This document shows, one piece after another, positions 33,886 through 44,269 of a stretch of 64,000 nt of DNA. Every line of letters begins with the position of its first letter. The stretch's first letter is position 1. Made by a program: the position numbers and the translations under genes. Where the stretch lies: the NCBI GenBank assembly GCA_021234155.1, contig JAJEKV010000010.1, forward strand, positions 5,306,871 to 5,370,870. The letters run 5' to 3'. This DNA is from Isoetes taiwanensis (lineage: Eukaryota > Streptophyta > Lycopodiopsida > Isoetales > Isoetaceae). The notes under the pieces are model-generated. The model saw only the letters and a list, made by a program, of their open reading frames with translations, did no database searches and was not told the DNA's origin.

Positions 33886-34344
33886 ATTATGATCATAACA
33901 TGGTTAATTGGAATTGGCGTGATGGGGATCAATGTCTATTTTTTATCAGCTTCATTTGTGCAATGGATTCTACATGGAAGTATGATGAAGGGATGGAGAA
34001 TAAAAATTGGAATTCTTGGTTTTTCTGCAATTGCATTTTATGTAACAGCTGTTGCGTACCTTGCAATCCGAACTGAAAAACAGAAGACATATATCATTCC
34101 ACCTAGTGAGGACAAAGAAGAGGCTATAATTGATGAAAAAGATTCAAGTAGATCTGAACTGCCTATCCTACCTAGAGAGGATATTAAAGGACTTCAATTT
34201 CCCGATTTGATTATTCCCCAAGATGTACAAATACACAGAATTCATATCCTACCAAACTGCTTAGATTCGTCTATAGGCACCTTACTCAACAATTTGGTTG
34301 TGTTCAGTTGCATGGTTCCAGATCTTGGCGGCAATTTTGCATAA
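33886..34344 (+). pseudogene. NRAMP metal transporter, C-terminal exon
   Basis: After the acceptor TTTTTTGGTCTTCAG the frame reads IITWLIGIGVMGINVYFLSA, SFVQWILHG, GILGFSAIAFYVTAVAYL, the last two transmembrane helices of plant NRAMP divalent-metal transporters. A hydrophilic tail rich in E, D, S and P follows (PPSEDKEEAIIDEKDSS). The frame stays open to 34344. Upstream exons are not found on this strand. The exons for TM helices before this point occur instead on the minus strand at 54.1-56.0 kb. It is an isolated exon, or the displaced end of that pseudogene. Confidence 0.75.
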
Positions 34345-34790
34345 ATGTGCAAGTCACTTAGGCAATGTCTTAATGCAAAATTTGCATAAATGTGCAAGTC
34401 ACTTAGGCAATGTCTTAATTCTTTTGCATGGGCAACTTTTCACAAGACTTCACATGTATAACTGCTCTATGCAATGGGAATTGTGTTTCCATATTATAGA
34501 GCAACGCACGTGCACACACTAAAACATGTGGGCACACTAAAACATGTAGCGGGTTTTCAGCTTGCATGAGTAAAACATGTGGGCACACTAAAACATGTAG
34601 CGGGTTTTCCTGCTTGAAGGTTTTTTTATTGGCCATTTGTTGTACGAAAATATAGAAGCAAATGGCATTTTTAGGCTTAATTGCATTTACTAAAACATGT
34701 AGGGGGTTTTCAGCTTGAAGGTTTTTTTCTTGGCCATTTGCTGTAAGAAAATATAGGAGAAGCAAATGGCATTTTAAGGCTTAAATGCAT
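34336..34790 (+). repeat. Nested tandem duplications
   Basis: TTTGCATAAATGTGCAAGTC and its following 25 bases occur at 34336 and 34381 (period 45). Then AAAACATGTGGGCACACTAA plus AACATGTAGCGGGTTTTC occurs twice near 34523-34610. A longer unit (ACATGTAG.GGGTTTTC through GGCATTTTTAGGCTTAA) occurs from 34592 and 34692. The first pair overlaps the end of the NRAMP exon frame. Confidence 0.8.
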
Positions 34791-35527
34791 GCAAATGCAA
34801 TTTGGATTGTTTGGAACAACCATGTTTCCAGTGAAGCAAGGTGTTATAACACTATGGAATAGCTGGCTCTAAACGATTACTTATTCGATAACTCCATATA
34901 TAATGGCTCGGGCTTGCAACATTATCAGATGCTTGGTTTGCATCATCAACAAGAATTCCACGGGCAGCAAATAAACGATTAAGCCGGTTGCCTAAAAAGT
35001 TCAAAATAGTTGGACTTGCCTAGCTCATTCAGGTCCTTGCAATTTACTGCACTCCTGCACTAGACAATAACCTCTTATTGCTCAACTTATCTGCTATTTT
35101 GCGCTCTTCCTTCAAAAATTCCAATTTTCATTCCTGAATCAAGTACTTACAGGAAAGATGGAAGCATCCGCTGCGGAAGCAACAACATAGATCACGGCAT
35201 CTGTCATTGCAGCAATTTGTATTGTTCATAATATTTAGAATGTGATTCTCATGGTCACTTAATTTGGAAAAATCTCGCTGAAGACTGTATAACCATCGAT
35301 TAATCATAGATAGAGAATATGTGGCAGATATAAAGTCCACAAGTTTTTCATCGAGATTCAGTGGCTAGGATCTGCAAAGCCTAGTATCAACATAAAAACA
35401 AATCACATCTGGTGCTGTAAAATGAACCTCTCTGGTGCTGTAAAAATGAACTTCTCGTAAAAAATAACTGTATTTTAAAATTCCACTTGTGTTCTAAATA
35501 TGAAGTGCCACTGTGCTTGAACTGCGA
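34791..35527 (-). other. Stretch with possible unassigned exons
   Basis: On the minus strand two short open segments look coding: DAVIYVVASAADASIFP at about 35150-35205, followed by a GTAAGT donor, and FLGNRLNRLFAARGILVDD at about 34940-35010. I do not recognise the protein, and the frame between them is not continuous. They may be two exons of a decayed gene or chance. Confidence 0.25.
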
Positions 35528-35532
35528 TGAAC

Positions 35533-35746
35533 TGCAATAGACACTGGACGTGGACGTCCAGAGAGGGATTGCATGCATTTGCATGCATCCCTAAGAGGTT
35601 GCATGCATCCCTAGAGGGGTTGCATGCATGCATGGAGGGTTGCTAGCTATAAAGAGGCTCGGGGGAGAGCTCATCAGGCATTCAGTATCTGTGCTGAGCT
35701 CGTGGTTGGGTGGCGAGTATAGCTAGCACGTCATTTGTGCATTTCA
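35533..35746 (+). repeat. 5' LTR of the gypsy element
   Basis: It starts TGCAATAGACACTGG and ends GTGCATTTCA. It contains four to five RY motifs (GCATGCAT) at 35570-35632 and a TATAAAG box at 35648. By eye it is identical to the 3' LTR. Confidence 0.96.
35570..35656 (+). promoter_or_regulatory. LTR promoter: RY-element cluster and TATA box
   Basis: TGCATGCA occurs repeatedly (about 35571, 35579, 35599, 35621 and the overlapping GCATGCATGCATGG), followed by CTATAAAGAGG at 35647. In plants RY motifs are bound by B3 factors (the ABI3/FUS3/LEC2 family). The spacing suggests transcription starts around 35680. The role is inferred. Confidence 0.55.
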
Positions 35747-35747
35747 G

Positions 35748-35759
35748 TGGTATCAGAGC
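35748..35759 (+). promoter_or_regulatory. Primer binding site of the gypsy element
   Basis: TGGTATCAGAGC begins two bases after the LTR end and is complementary to the initiator-Met tRNA 3' end. Confidence 0.92.
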
Positions 35760-35770
35760 TTCAAGTTGTG

Positions 35771-37260
35771 ATGGACCAATCCGCTGCGAAAGTGGATCGG
35801 GTAATGGAGTTGGAGACCGACAATGCGATTTTGAGCGAAAAGTTGGAAGCTGCTTTAGCTCGCATACAGGAGCTTCAGGACATGGACTCGCTTCGGGCCG
35901 AAGTTCGGCAGTTGAAGCTGTCACATGATGCAGGACATCCACGTGTCAGTAGTATTAAGACTGGCGCGAATGTGAAAATTGAGTTCAAACCTTATTTGGC
36001 AGCCACGGATGATGCAGAGGAACTCTTTGCATGGTTGCGGGATCTGAACTCATATTTCGCCAAGACCAAGGATGATGATGACACTCAGCTTTATTTTGCT
36101 GAACGTCATTTAGGAGGGGTCGCTAAGGATTGGTGGCTTGATCTACTCAAGCACCGACCTAAGGAAACTCCGATCACAACATTTGCAGAGTTTGAGACAC
36201 TCATTAAGGAAAGGTTTCTGGGTCATAATTGGGAGCGGGATTTGCTCGCAGAATGGAACCAGTTGACCCAGCAAGACAAGGAGTCCGTTCGTGATTTTTC
36301 GGCAAGAGTCTTGAAGAAAGGTCTCCAGCTTGGCAAAAATGATGCAGAGAAATCTGACCGGTTGATGGGCAGTGTCCATCGTTGGATCCGAGCCAAGTTG
36401 GATCTTCAAGCTGCAAACCTTTCTTTTGGGGCCCTCTGCAAACTAGCAGAAAAAGTTGAAGAGGAGGGTCTTTCATTAACTCAGGCCATCAATGCACAAA
36501 GGGGGTTTAAACCTATGTCATATGATTCCCAGGCGGGTCATTCTCACAAGTTTGTTAAACCCGTGCATCGTGAAGGGCGTAACAATGGAGATCATGTTCC
36601 TACTCTTTCTGCTTTAGGGTCAGGTGCAAAGCGTTCTCGGGAGGAGGATAAGTCTTCGCAAGAGAGGGAGCCTAAAGAATCCTATATGGCTCGGAAGAAT
36701 CGCCTCCGTCGTGAGCATAAGTGTTTTATTTGCTCTAGTCCTGACCATAAATTTTTTGAATGTCCCAGGTACACCCCAAAGAAAAAAGGGGATTCAAAAC
36801 CAGGCTCATCTAAAGTTCCACCGGAATCGAAGAAAGAAAGCGGGACAAAGACGGTGGCTTTTGTAGGTCATTCCTATACACTAGACCATCCTGAACATAG
36901 TCAGCTTTTGCGTTTTTGGGCAACTGTCCGGGATCAGAAAGTGCATGCTCTTTTTGACCCTGGTAGTGAGTTTGATGTGATTTCTGACAGGTTAGTGAAG
37001 GCGTTGGACTTATCCACTATTCCATTGACAAATGCGATGGATTTGTCGTCCGCTTTTCGTGGTCAACTTTCACCTTGTGCTTTGGTGGTTAAAGATTTGG
37101 AATACTCCATTCAAGGTTTTAACGCCAAGCGTACTTTTTTGGTGGCTGACCTTGGCAGTGTGGATCTTTTGATTGGGATGCCATGGCATCAAGAGTATAA
37201 TCCTTTGATTATTTGGGTTTTACGGTACTCTTTTGTTAGCCTTGGATGGCGGGAAAAAGA
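35771..37260 (+). pseudogene. gypsy gag-protease region
   Basis: I chose the ATG at 35771 (MDQSAAKVDRVMELE), just after the primer site. A coiled-coil N-terminus (about residues 8-55) is followed by the capsid (AEELFAWLRDLNSYFAKT, FETLIKERFLGHNWE), a CX2CX4HX4C knuckle (CFICSSPDHKFFECP, about residue 325) and the aspartic protease. The protease site reads FDPGSEFDVIS: the catalytic DSG/DTG is DPG here, which would be expected to harm cleavage. The frame then shifts near 37235 into pol. Gag forms the particle and the protease cuts the polyprotein. Confidence 0.9.
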
Positions 37261-38237
37261 CCTTTAAGTTGGTTAAGGATCTTGTGATAGCCCCCATTCC
37301 AATGGTCTCTGTTGTTCAATTTAAGCGTTTGGCAATGAAATCTCCTTTTGTTTACTTGGTGGCTTCGTGTAATAAGTCAATTACATCACCAATAAATGAA
37401 CGTCAAATTTTGTTTCTTATGAATCATTCTGATGTGTTTTCTAATGACATTGCCACATCATTACCTCCTCAGCGGCCAGAAGACCACACAATTGATCTTT
37501 TGCCGGGAAAGGAACCCCCAAATCAAGCTCCTTATAGGAGAATGCATGGGCAACAAGCTGAGATTAAGCGCCAACTTGATGAGTTACTTCAAGCTGGTTT
37601 AATTCGGCATAGTTCCTCACCTTTTGGTGCACCAGTTTTACTGGTCAGGAAAAAGGACAATTCTTGGCGTATGTGTATTGACTACCGTGCCTTGAATAAG
37701 ATTACTATAAAAAATAAGTTTCCTATTCCACGTGCGGATGATCTATTTGATCAATTACAAGGTGCTAAGGTTTTTAGCCGTCTAGATCTCAAGTCTGGCT
37801 ATTGGCAACTTAAAGTGGCGCCAGAAGATGTGCATAAAACAGCCCTTAGAACGACTTTTGGACATTATGAGTTTCTAGTCATGCCTTTTGGTCTCACAAA
37901 TGCGCCGGCTTCCTTTGCGAGGTTAATGGGGCGAATCTTTGAGAATGTGCATGGTCATTTTGTAGTTGTTTTCTTGGATGATATTTTAGTTTTTAGCAAG
38001 TCTTTAGAAGAACACTATTTGCATTTGCAAGAGGTTTTTTCTCGCTTGCGAAAAGAACGGATCACGCTCAATACTAAGAAAAGTATATTCTTTCAATCAG
38101 AGATTGAATACTTAGGCCATATTGTCTGCGGTGAAGGTCTCAAAGTGGATCCTAGCAAAGTACATGCAATTTTAAGTTGGCCTAGTCCGCCTTCGATCGC
38201 TTTATGCCTCGCTTTTGGGATTGTGCAGTTATTATAG
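37233..38237 (+). pseudogene. gypsy reverse transcriptase segment
   Basis: It contains IDLLPGKEPPNQAPYRR, QLDELLQAGLIRHSSSPFG, WRMCIDYRALNKITIKNKF, FSRLDLKSGYWQLKV, MPFGLTNAPASFARLM and the catalytic FLDDILVFS, all standard Ty3/gypsy RT blocks in order. It ends by a one-base frame change at about 38205, where the conserved loop after SWPSPPSI should continue into LGLCSYYRKF, found one frame over. It copies element RNA into cDNA. Confidence 0.93.
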
Positions 38238-39630
38238 AAAATTTGTCAAGAATTTTGCTAGCATTGCTTCAGAACTCTATTTATTAATTAAAAAGGATGT
38301 GCCTTTCTTATGGGGTGATAATCAACAAATTGCTTTTCAGGCTTTGAAGGATGCTATGGTTAACCCTCCTGTATTGCGATTACCAAAGTTTGGAGTGCCC
38401 TACTTGATGTGTGTTGATGCTAGTGGGACTGCCTTGGGTGCAGTTTTGATGCAGGAAGATCATCCTATCGCTTTTGAAAGTCGTAAATTTTTGGAATCCG
38501 AAAGTAGATATAGTGTGTATGATAAAGAATTCTTGGCTGTTATCCATGCTTTGAAGGTTTGGCGTCATTATGTTTTAGGCTCCACCGTTCATATTTTGAC
38601 TGATCATCAAAGCATCAAACATATAGTTTCCCAGAAAAATTTATCTGAACGTCAACTTAAGTGGGTTTCGTTTATGCAGCAGTATGATTTTGCAGTGGAT
38701 TATCATCCAGGTAAGGAGAATGTGGTTGCGGACGCATTAAGTAGAAGAGGTTATGAGGTATGTTCTCTTTCTATTGCGCAGTCTGATCATTTGGATGACA
38801 TGAAACAACTTTATGCAACTGATCCTGATTATAAAGATATTTGGTTGATGGCTCAAACTGGTAACGCTTTTGGGTATAAGACAACGAATGGTTTCTTGTA
38901 TAAGGGTCCAAAGTTATGTATTGTTCGTGCCTTTAGACAACTTATTCTTCGGGAAGTCCATGATGCACCTACTGCCGGTCATCGTGGGCTTACTGCTACT
39001 TTGGCTAAGGTTGAACCCTATTTCACTTGGCCTGGCTTGCGTCGGGATGTGATGGTTCATATACGTTTTTGTGTGACGTGCCAACGTACTAAGAAAGTTC
39101 CTAAGAAACCTCATGGTATTCCTTTGCCTTTGCCTATTCCGCAAAGTAAGTGGGAACAGGTTACTATGGATTTCATTGTAGGTTTCCCACTGAGTTCTCG
39201 GAAGAATAATATGATTTGGACAGTTGTGGATTGTTTGACTAAGCAAGCACACTTTATTCCTTGTTCAAATAAATTAAAAGCTTATGATGCTGCAACTATT
39301 TTTATTAAAGAGATATTTCGTCTGCATGGTCTCCCTAAGATCATTATTTCAGACCGAGATACTAAGTTCACAAGCAAATTCTGGAAGGCCCTATTTATGC
39401 AATTAGGAACTGAATTACGGTTTTCCACTGCTTTTCATCCACAGACTGATGGGCAATCCGAGGTGGTAAATAAGGTTATTTCGTCCATCTTAAGAGGATT
39501 TGTCAATGAACATCAGGGACATTGGGAACCCTACTTGCCTCTTGTTGAGTTTGTTTATAATAACACCGTTCAGTCTACCATTAAGATGACACTTTTTGTG
39601 CGGTCTATGGTCAGCCGGTTCGGGAACCAC
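38215..39630 (+). pseudogene. gypsy RNase H and integrase segment
   Basis: RNase H residues lie in LMCVDASGTALGAVL, YDKEFLAVIHAL and HILTDHQSI. VDYHPGKENVVADALSRR ends the domain. The integrase zinc finger (HDAPTAGHRG through CVTCQRTK) and the core triad (TMDFIVGFP, SDRDTKF, GQSEVVNK) follow. A one-base insertion near 39605 (TTTGTGCGGTCTATGG) shifts the frame; beyond it the chromodomain part continues in another frame. Confidence 0.93.
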
Positions 39631-40283
39631 TCTTTAGAGTGTGTGATGATGTTCCTGCTGCTGATGATTTTATTCTTGAGCATAAAGATCTTATAGACTT
39701 GCTTCAGGCTCGTATTCAGGATGCTCAAGCTACTTTTCTCAAGAAATCATCTAAGATACAGCAAACAATGACTTTTAAGGAAGGTGATTGGGTATGGATG
39801 AGGATTCACAAAGGCCACTTTAAGAAGGACGCGCGCAAGAAAGACCTTAAGTTGGCGCCTCGATTCCATGGACCCTTTCAAGTCATTAAAGTTATCAATG
39901 AGAATGCATATAAGTTGCGATTACCTCAAGATTGGAAAATGCATGACGTTGTTAATGTCTCATTTTTAAAAGCCTATCAAGGAAAAGATTTGCCCCAACT
40001 AGGGCGAATAAGCGAACCAGAATTGATTGAGGATTCCGAAGTTTTTGAGCCGGAAACAATTCTGAATGATAAATCCACTAGTGGTTCTAAGCAATATTTG
40101 GTTAAGTTTGTCAATAAGCCTTTGGAGGACGCTTCATGGGTTCGTGGCAATTTATTAGAGGCCTATTCCGATATTCTGCATGAATATCACAGCCGGAAGG
40201 CGCAAGACATTGGGGAGGCTTCTAGTAGCCGGCCTAAACGAGGGCCAAGAAAAGATTATGCTAAGATGGCAAAAGGACTCTAG
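39631..40283 (+). pseudogene. gypsy integrase C-terminus with chromodomain
   Basis: It reads MTFKEGDWVWMRI, LAPRFHGPFQVIKVINENAY, MHDVVNVSFLKAY (the GPY/F module), then PETILNDKSTSGSKQYLVKF and LEDASWVRGNLLEAYSDIL, matching the chromodomain fold (three strands and a helix). It ends at a TAG at 40281. Chromodomains steer integration toward marked nucleosomes. Confidence 0.9.
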
Positions 40284-40313
40284 TTCCCTTGCAGCAGAGG
40301 ACTGCTGCGATGT

Positions 40314-40327
40314 CAAGGGGGAGGGAA
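40314..40327 (+). promoter_or_regulatory. Polypurine tract of the gypsy element
   Basis: AAGGGGGAGGGAA ends right at the 3' LTR, the expected primer for plus-strand DNA synthesis. Confidence 0.88.
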
Positions 40328-40541
40328 TGCAATAGACACTGGACGTGGACGTCCAGAGAGGGATTGCATGCATTTGCATGCATCCCTAAGAGGTTGCATG
40401 CATCCCTAGAGGGGTTGCATGCATGCATGGAGGGTTGCTAGCTATAAAGAGGCTCGGGGGAGAGCTCATCAGGCATTCAGTATCTGTGCTGAGCTCGTGG
40501 TTGGGTGGCGAGTATAGCTAGCACGTCATTTGTGCATTTCA
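40328..40541 (+). repeat. 3' LTR of the gypsy element
   Basis: 214 bp, identical by eye to 35533-35746, followed by the target duplication TGAAC at 40542-40546. Confidence 0.96.
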
Positions 40542-40732
40542 TGAACTAAACCAGATGGAACTCCATGCACCTCACAAATTAGGTATAAATATTATATCAT
40601 CTACTTTGGAAAGTTCTCCTCAACCTAGTGCATGGTATTTGGTGCCTGTTTGAAGATGCTTCAGCCCCCTTAGACAGTACCTTTCTGGAACATGGGCACT
40701 GGCACACAACGTCTACAAGTCTACATTTGTAG

Positions 40733-40858
40733 GTATTGTATAGGGGTAATCGATTTGGGACCTCTTTATGTTCTTGGCAGGGCAATTTCGCGACCGGCAG
40801 CCGCGAAATTTCCTACCAAGAACAGAAAGGGGGACCAGATTGGTTACCCCTACAATAT
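40733..40858. repeat. Foldback hairpin, about 58-bp arms, short loop
   Basis: The left arm (40733-40791) and right arm (40802-40858) are near reverse complements, with TTCTTGG.AGG and ATTTCGCG at the inner ends and GTATTGTA.AGGGGTAA at the outer ends. The loop is about 10 bases. Mismatches are spread along the arms. The size and shape fit a plant microRNA precursor or a small MITE; I do not recognise a known microRNA. Confidence 0.85.
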
Positions 40859-40976
40859 CATAATCGGGGAGCTGAATGACTCAGTGATTTTGTTTGATCT
40901 CTAACCTGCACAGCCGGTGATGCAGAATCGAAGAACCCAACTGCAATTCTGTGTTCTTGGCTGAGTCGACTTGGGC

Positions 40977-41235
40977 GCATCAGAATGCACCACTGGAATA
41001 GAATGTGACCTTATTATGATATTGTTTTTTAGCTTGGCAGTAGGCAACGGAGGCATCAACCAAGAAAAATAGCTCAAAAGCACCTTCCCTGAGGACTACA
41101 TTGTTAAGTTCCCTGCTAGCATAAACCTCCAGGGTAAATTTCCCCCTTTCCTTATGTCCATTGAATTCTATGGTATGTGTAGGGTTGTTCATGTAAGACT
41201 TCTGCCAATGAGCATAGCCTGCTAGAACTACTGAA
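40977..41235 (-). pseudogene. Unidentified exon-like fragment
   Basis: On the minus strand after a CAG at about 41236 the frame reads VVLAGYAHWQKSYMNNPTHT, then GKFTLEVYASRELNNVVLRE and AFELFFLVDASVAYCQAKK, ending in TGA at 40977. The composition looks like real protein and the frame is open for about 85 codons. I do not recognise the family. It could be the last exon of a broken gene next to the gypsy insertion. Confidence 0.35.
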
Positions 41236-42008
41236 TCAAGACCATATTTTCTTTAATCTCTGTAAACAATTCAAGAAATAATGGCAAGCACTATATATTT
41301 CATTTTATCTTTGCAAATAACAAGGTACGATGGATGATTCATTGTGGATAAGGCAACACTTTGAGATTATTCTTTGTTACTTAGCTTGTAATGGTAAGCT
41401 CCTTAAAATCTTCTGTCTATCTCATTCATTTAGGAAGTCATGGAGCACATATCATGGCATAACATTTTTTCTATGCTAAAGATGCAAAAAACTAATTATT
41501 TTTTATCTATCTTTTCTGGTATCAGAGGTAAATGCAAATTATCTGATTAAGGGAGGAGCATTCTGGGAGCTTATTTGAATCTATACAAGATTTGCATCTT
41601 ATGATGCTTGTTATCTCATTAAAGTTATCCCATTTGCTACAGGATCTCAAATTTTTTTTGAAGAAAAAGGACTGTAGGACTACCAAAATGTGTATGCTTT
41701 TTCGAGCTAAGTGCATTATACATACTTGCAGTTCTGAGCTTCAACTTTTTCTATCATGAAGAAATAGGCTAACAAGCCTACAAATCTCAGATTATTTAAT
41801 GAAATTCACACAACGATGAATGAATACAAGGATGCTACAAGATAAAGATTACACGACGACATTTAGTTCAACAGAGGAATTACCTTCAACAGTTATGAAC
41901 TCCAGAGCCGTGACTTTGACGGACGATGATCGATGCGTCAATCTCTTCACACACCTTTGAATGCTTCGATAACCCACTCCTTTAAATAGCCGATAATGTG
42001 CATTTTAG
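41236..42008. other. Gene-free stretch
   Basis: AT-rich, with no coding signal or repeat found. Confidence 0.45.
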
Positions 42009-42494
42009 GGAAAAGGTGCCTTTACATACCCAATAACTTGCATTCGGTGTAAGAAAGAGAGATTCGTTGACGAGTTCGAAGATTGTGTGAACACCATAAA
42101 GATTCTAAGGAACACCGAGGTGACACCCATTGAAGGGCTTGAAGTTCTGCTTTCCTTATTGCCCACAGATGGTGCAAATATATAGTCACTGTTAAGCACA
42201 ACACATGACCAACCCATATACGTCAACCTGCTAGTTGCTATTATCGGGGTTAAAGAACATGCGATGTTCCCTTGTTTGCTAGTTGCAGATGGGTGCGGCG
42301 AAAAAGATGTTGCAGAATTGAAGTTCTGGCCTGAACAGGCACATGTGTTTGACAAGCTCAAATGCTTGTTTCTTTTAGAGTGTAAACCAGTTGTCTTATT
42401 CAAGACCCTGAAGGCCAGTACATTCTGTGGCCAGGCTAGTATCTGCAGAGGCTACAATGGCATTCAAGATTTAGAGAACGCAGTGTCAAGCTAG
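42009..42494 (+). pseudogene. Unidentified 162-codon frame with one stop
   Basis: One frame runs from 42009 to the TAG at 42492 with a single internal TAG (about 42182). It reads RFVDEFEDCVNTIKILRN, PIEGLEVLLSLLPTDGAN, and after the stop YVNLLVAIIGVKEHAM, KDVAELKFWPEQAHVFDKL. The composition is protein-like. It has no introns, so it could be a retrocopy, but no tail is visible. I do not recognise the family. Confidence 0.35.
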
Positions 42495-42551
42495 TTTTTG
42501 GATGAATTATAGTTCCCAGACAATGACGTAGTGGCGATACTCACAAAAAAC

Positions 42552-44070
<1,519 letters not shown>

Positions 44071-44146
<76 letters not shown>

Positions 44147-44235
44147 GATGAGATGAGGAGAGAGAGATGAGATGAGATGAGATGAGATGAGATGAGATGA
44201 GATGAGATGAGATGAGATGAGATGAGATATATAGA
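44071..44235. repeat. (GA)n then (GAGAT)n microsatellite, LINE B 3' tail
   Basis: GA repeats at 44071-44142 pass into GAGAT repeats up to about 44228, directly abutting the LINE B 3' end. On the LINE strand the tail reads (ATCTC)n then (TC)n. Confidence 0.95.
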
Positions 44236-44240
44236 TAATA

Positions 44241-44269
44241 CGTCTGCAGACCACCAGGTCTATGAGACG
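44241..44269 (-). promoter_or_regulatory. LINE 3'-terminal two-stem hairpin (copy B2)
   Basis: The outer stem CGTCT/AGACG and the inner stem AGACC/GGTCT around TGGT are both perfect on the minus strand. The outer stem has U-A where family A has C-G (GTCC/GGAC), again compensated. The ORF2 stop codon TAG (44260-44262) lies inside the hairpin. Confidence 0.8.

Larger units (their letters stand above)
35533..40541 (+). mobile_element. Ty3/gypsy chromovirus, young insertion
   Basis: A 5009-bp element has 214-bp LTRs at each end that look identical base for base, flanked by the perfect 5-bp target duplication TGAAC (35528-35532 and 40542-40546). The order is primer binding site, gag with a zinc knuckle, protease, RT, RNase H, integrase and a chromodomain, then a purine tract. 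A C-terminal chromodomain marks it as a chromovirus, a clade that targets certain chromatin. Short LTRs fit the Reina-like size range, but I cannot assign the clade. Three single-base frame changes break the polyprotein (near 37235, 38205 and 39605) despite the identical LTRs. Confidence 0.97.

Noticed and set aside
35735-35770. Upstream start for gypsy gag within the LTR
   Set aside because: The frame passes through the primer binding site. The ATG at 35771 after that site is the natural start.
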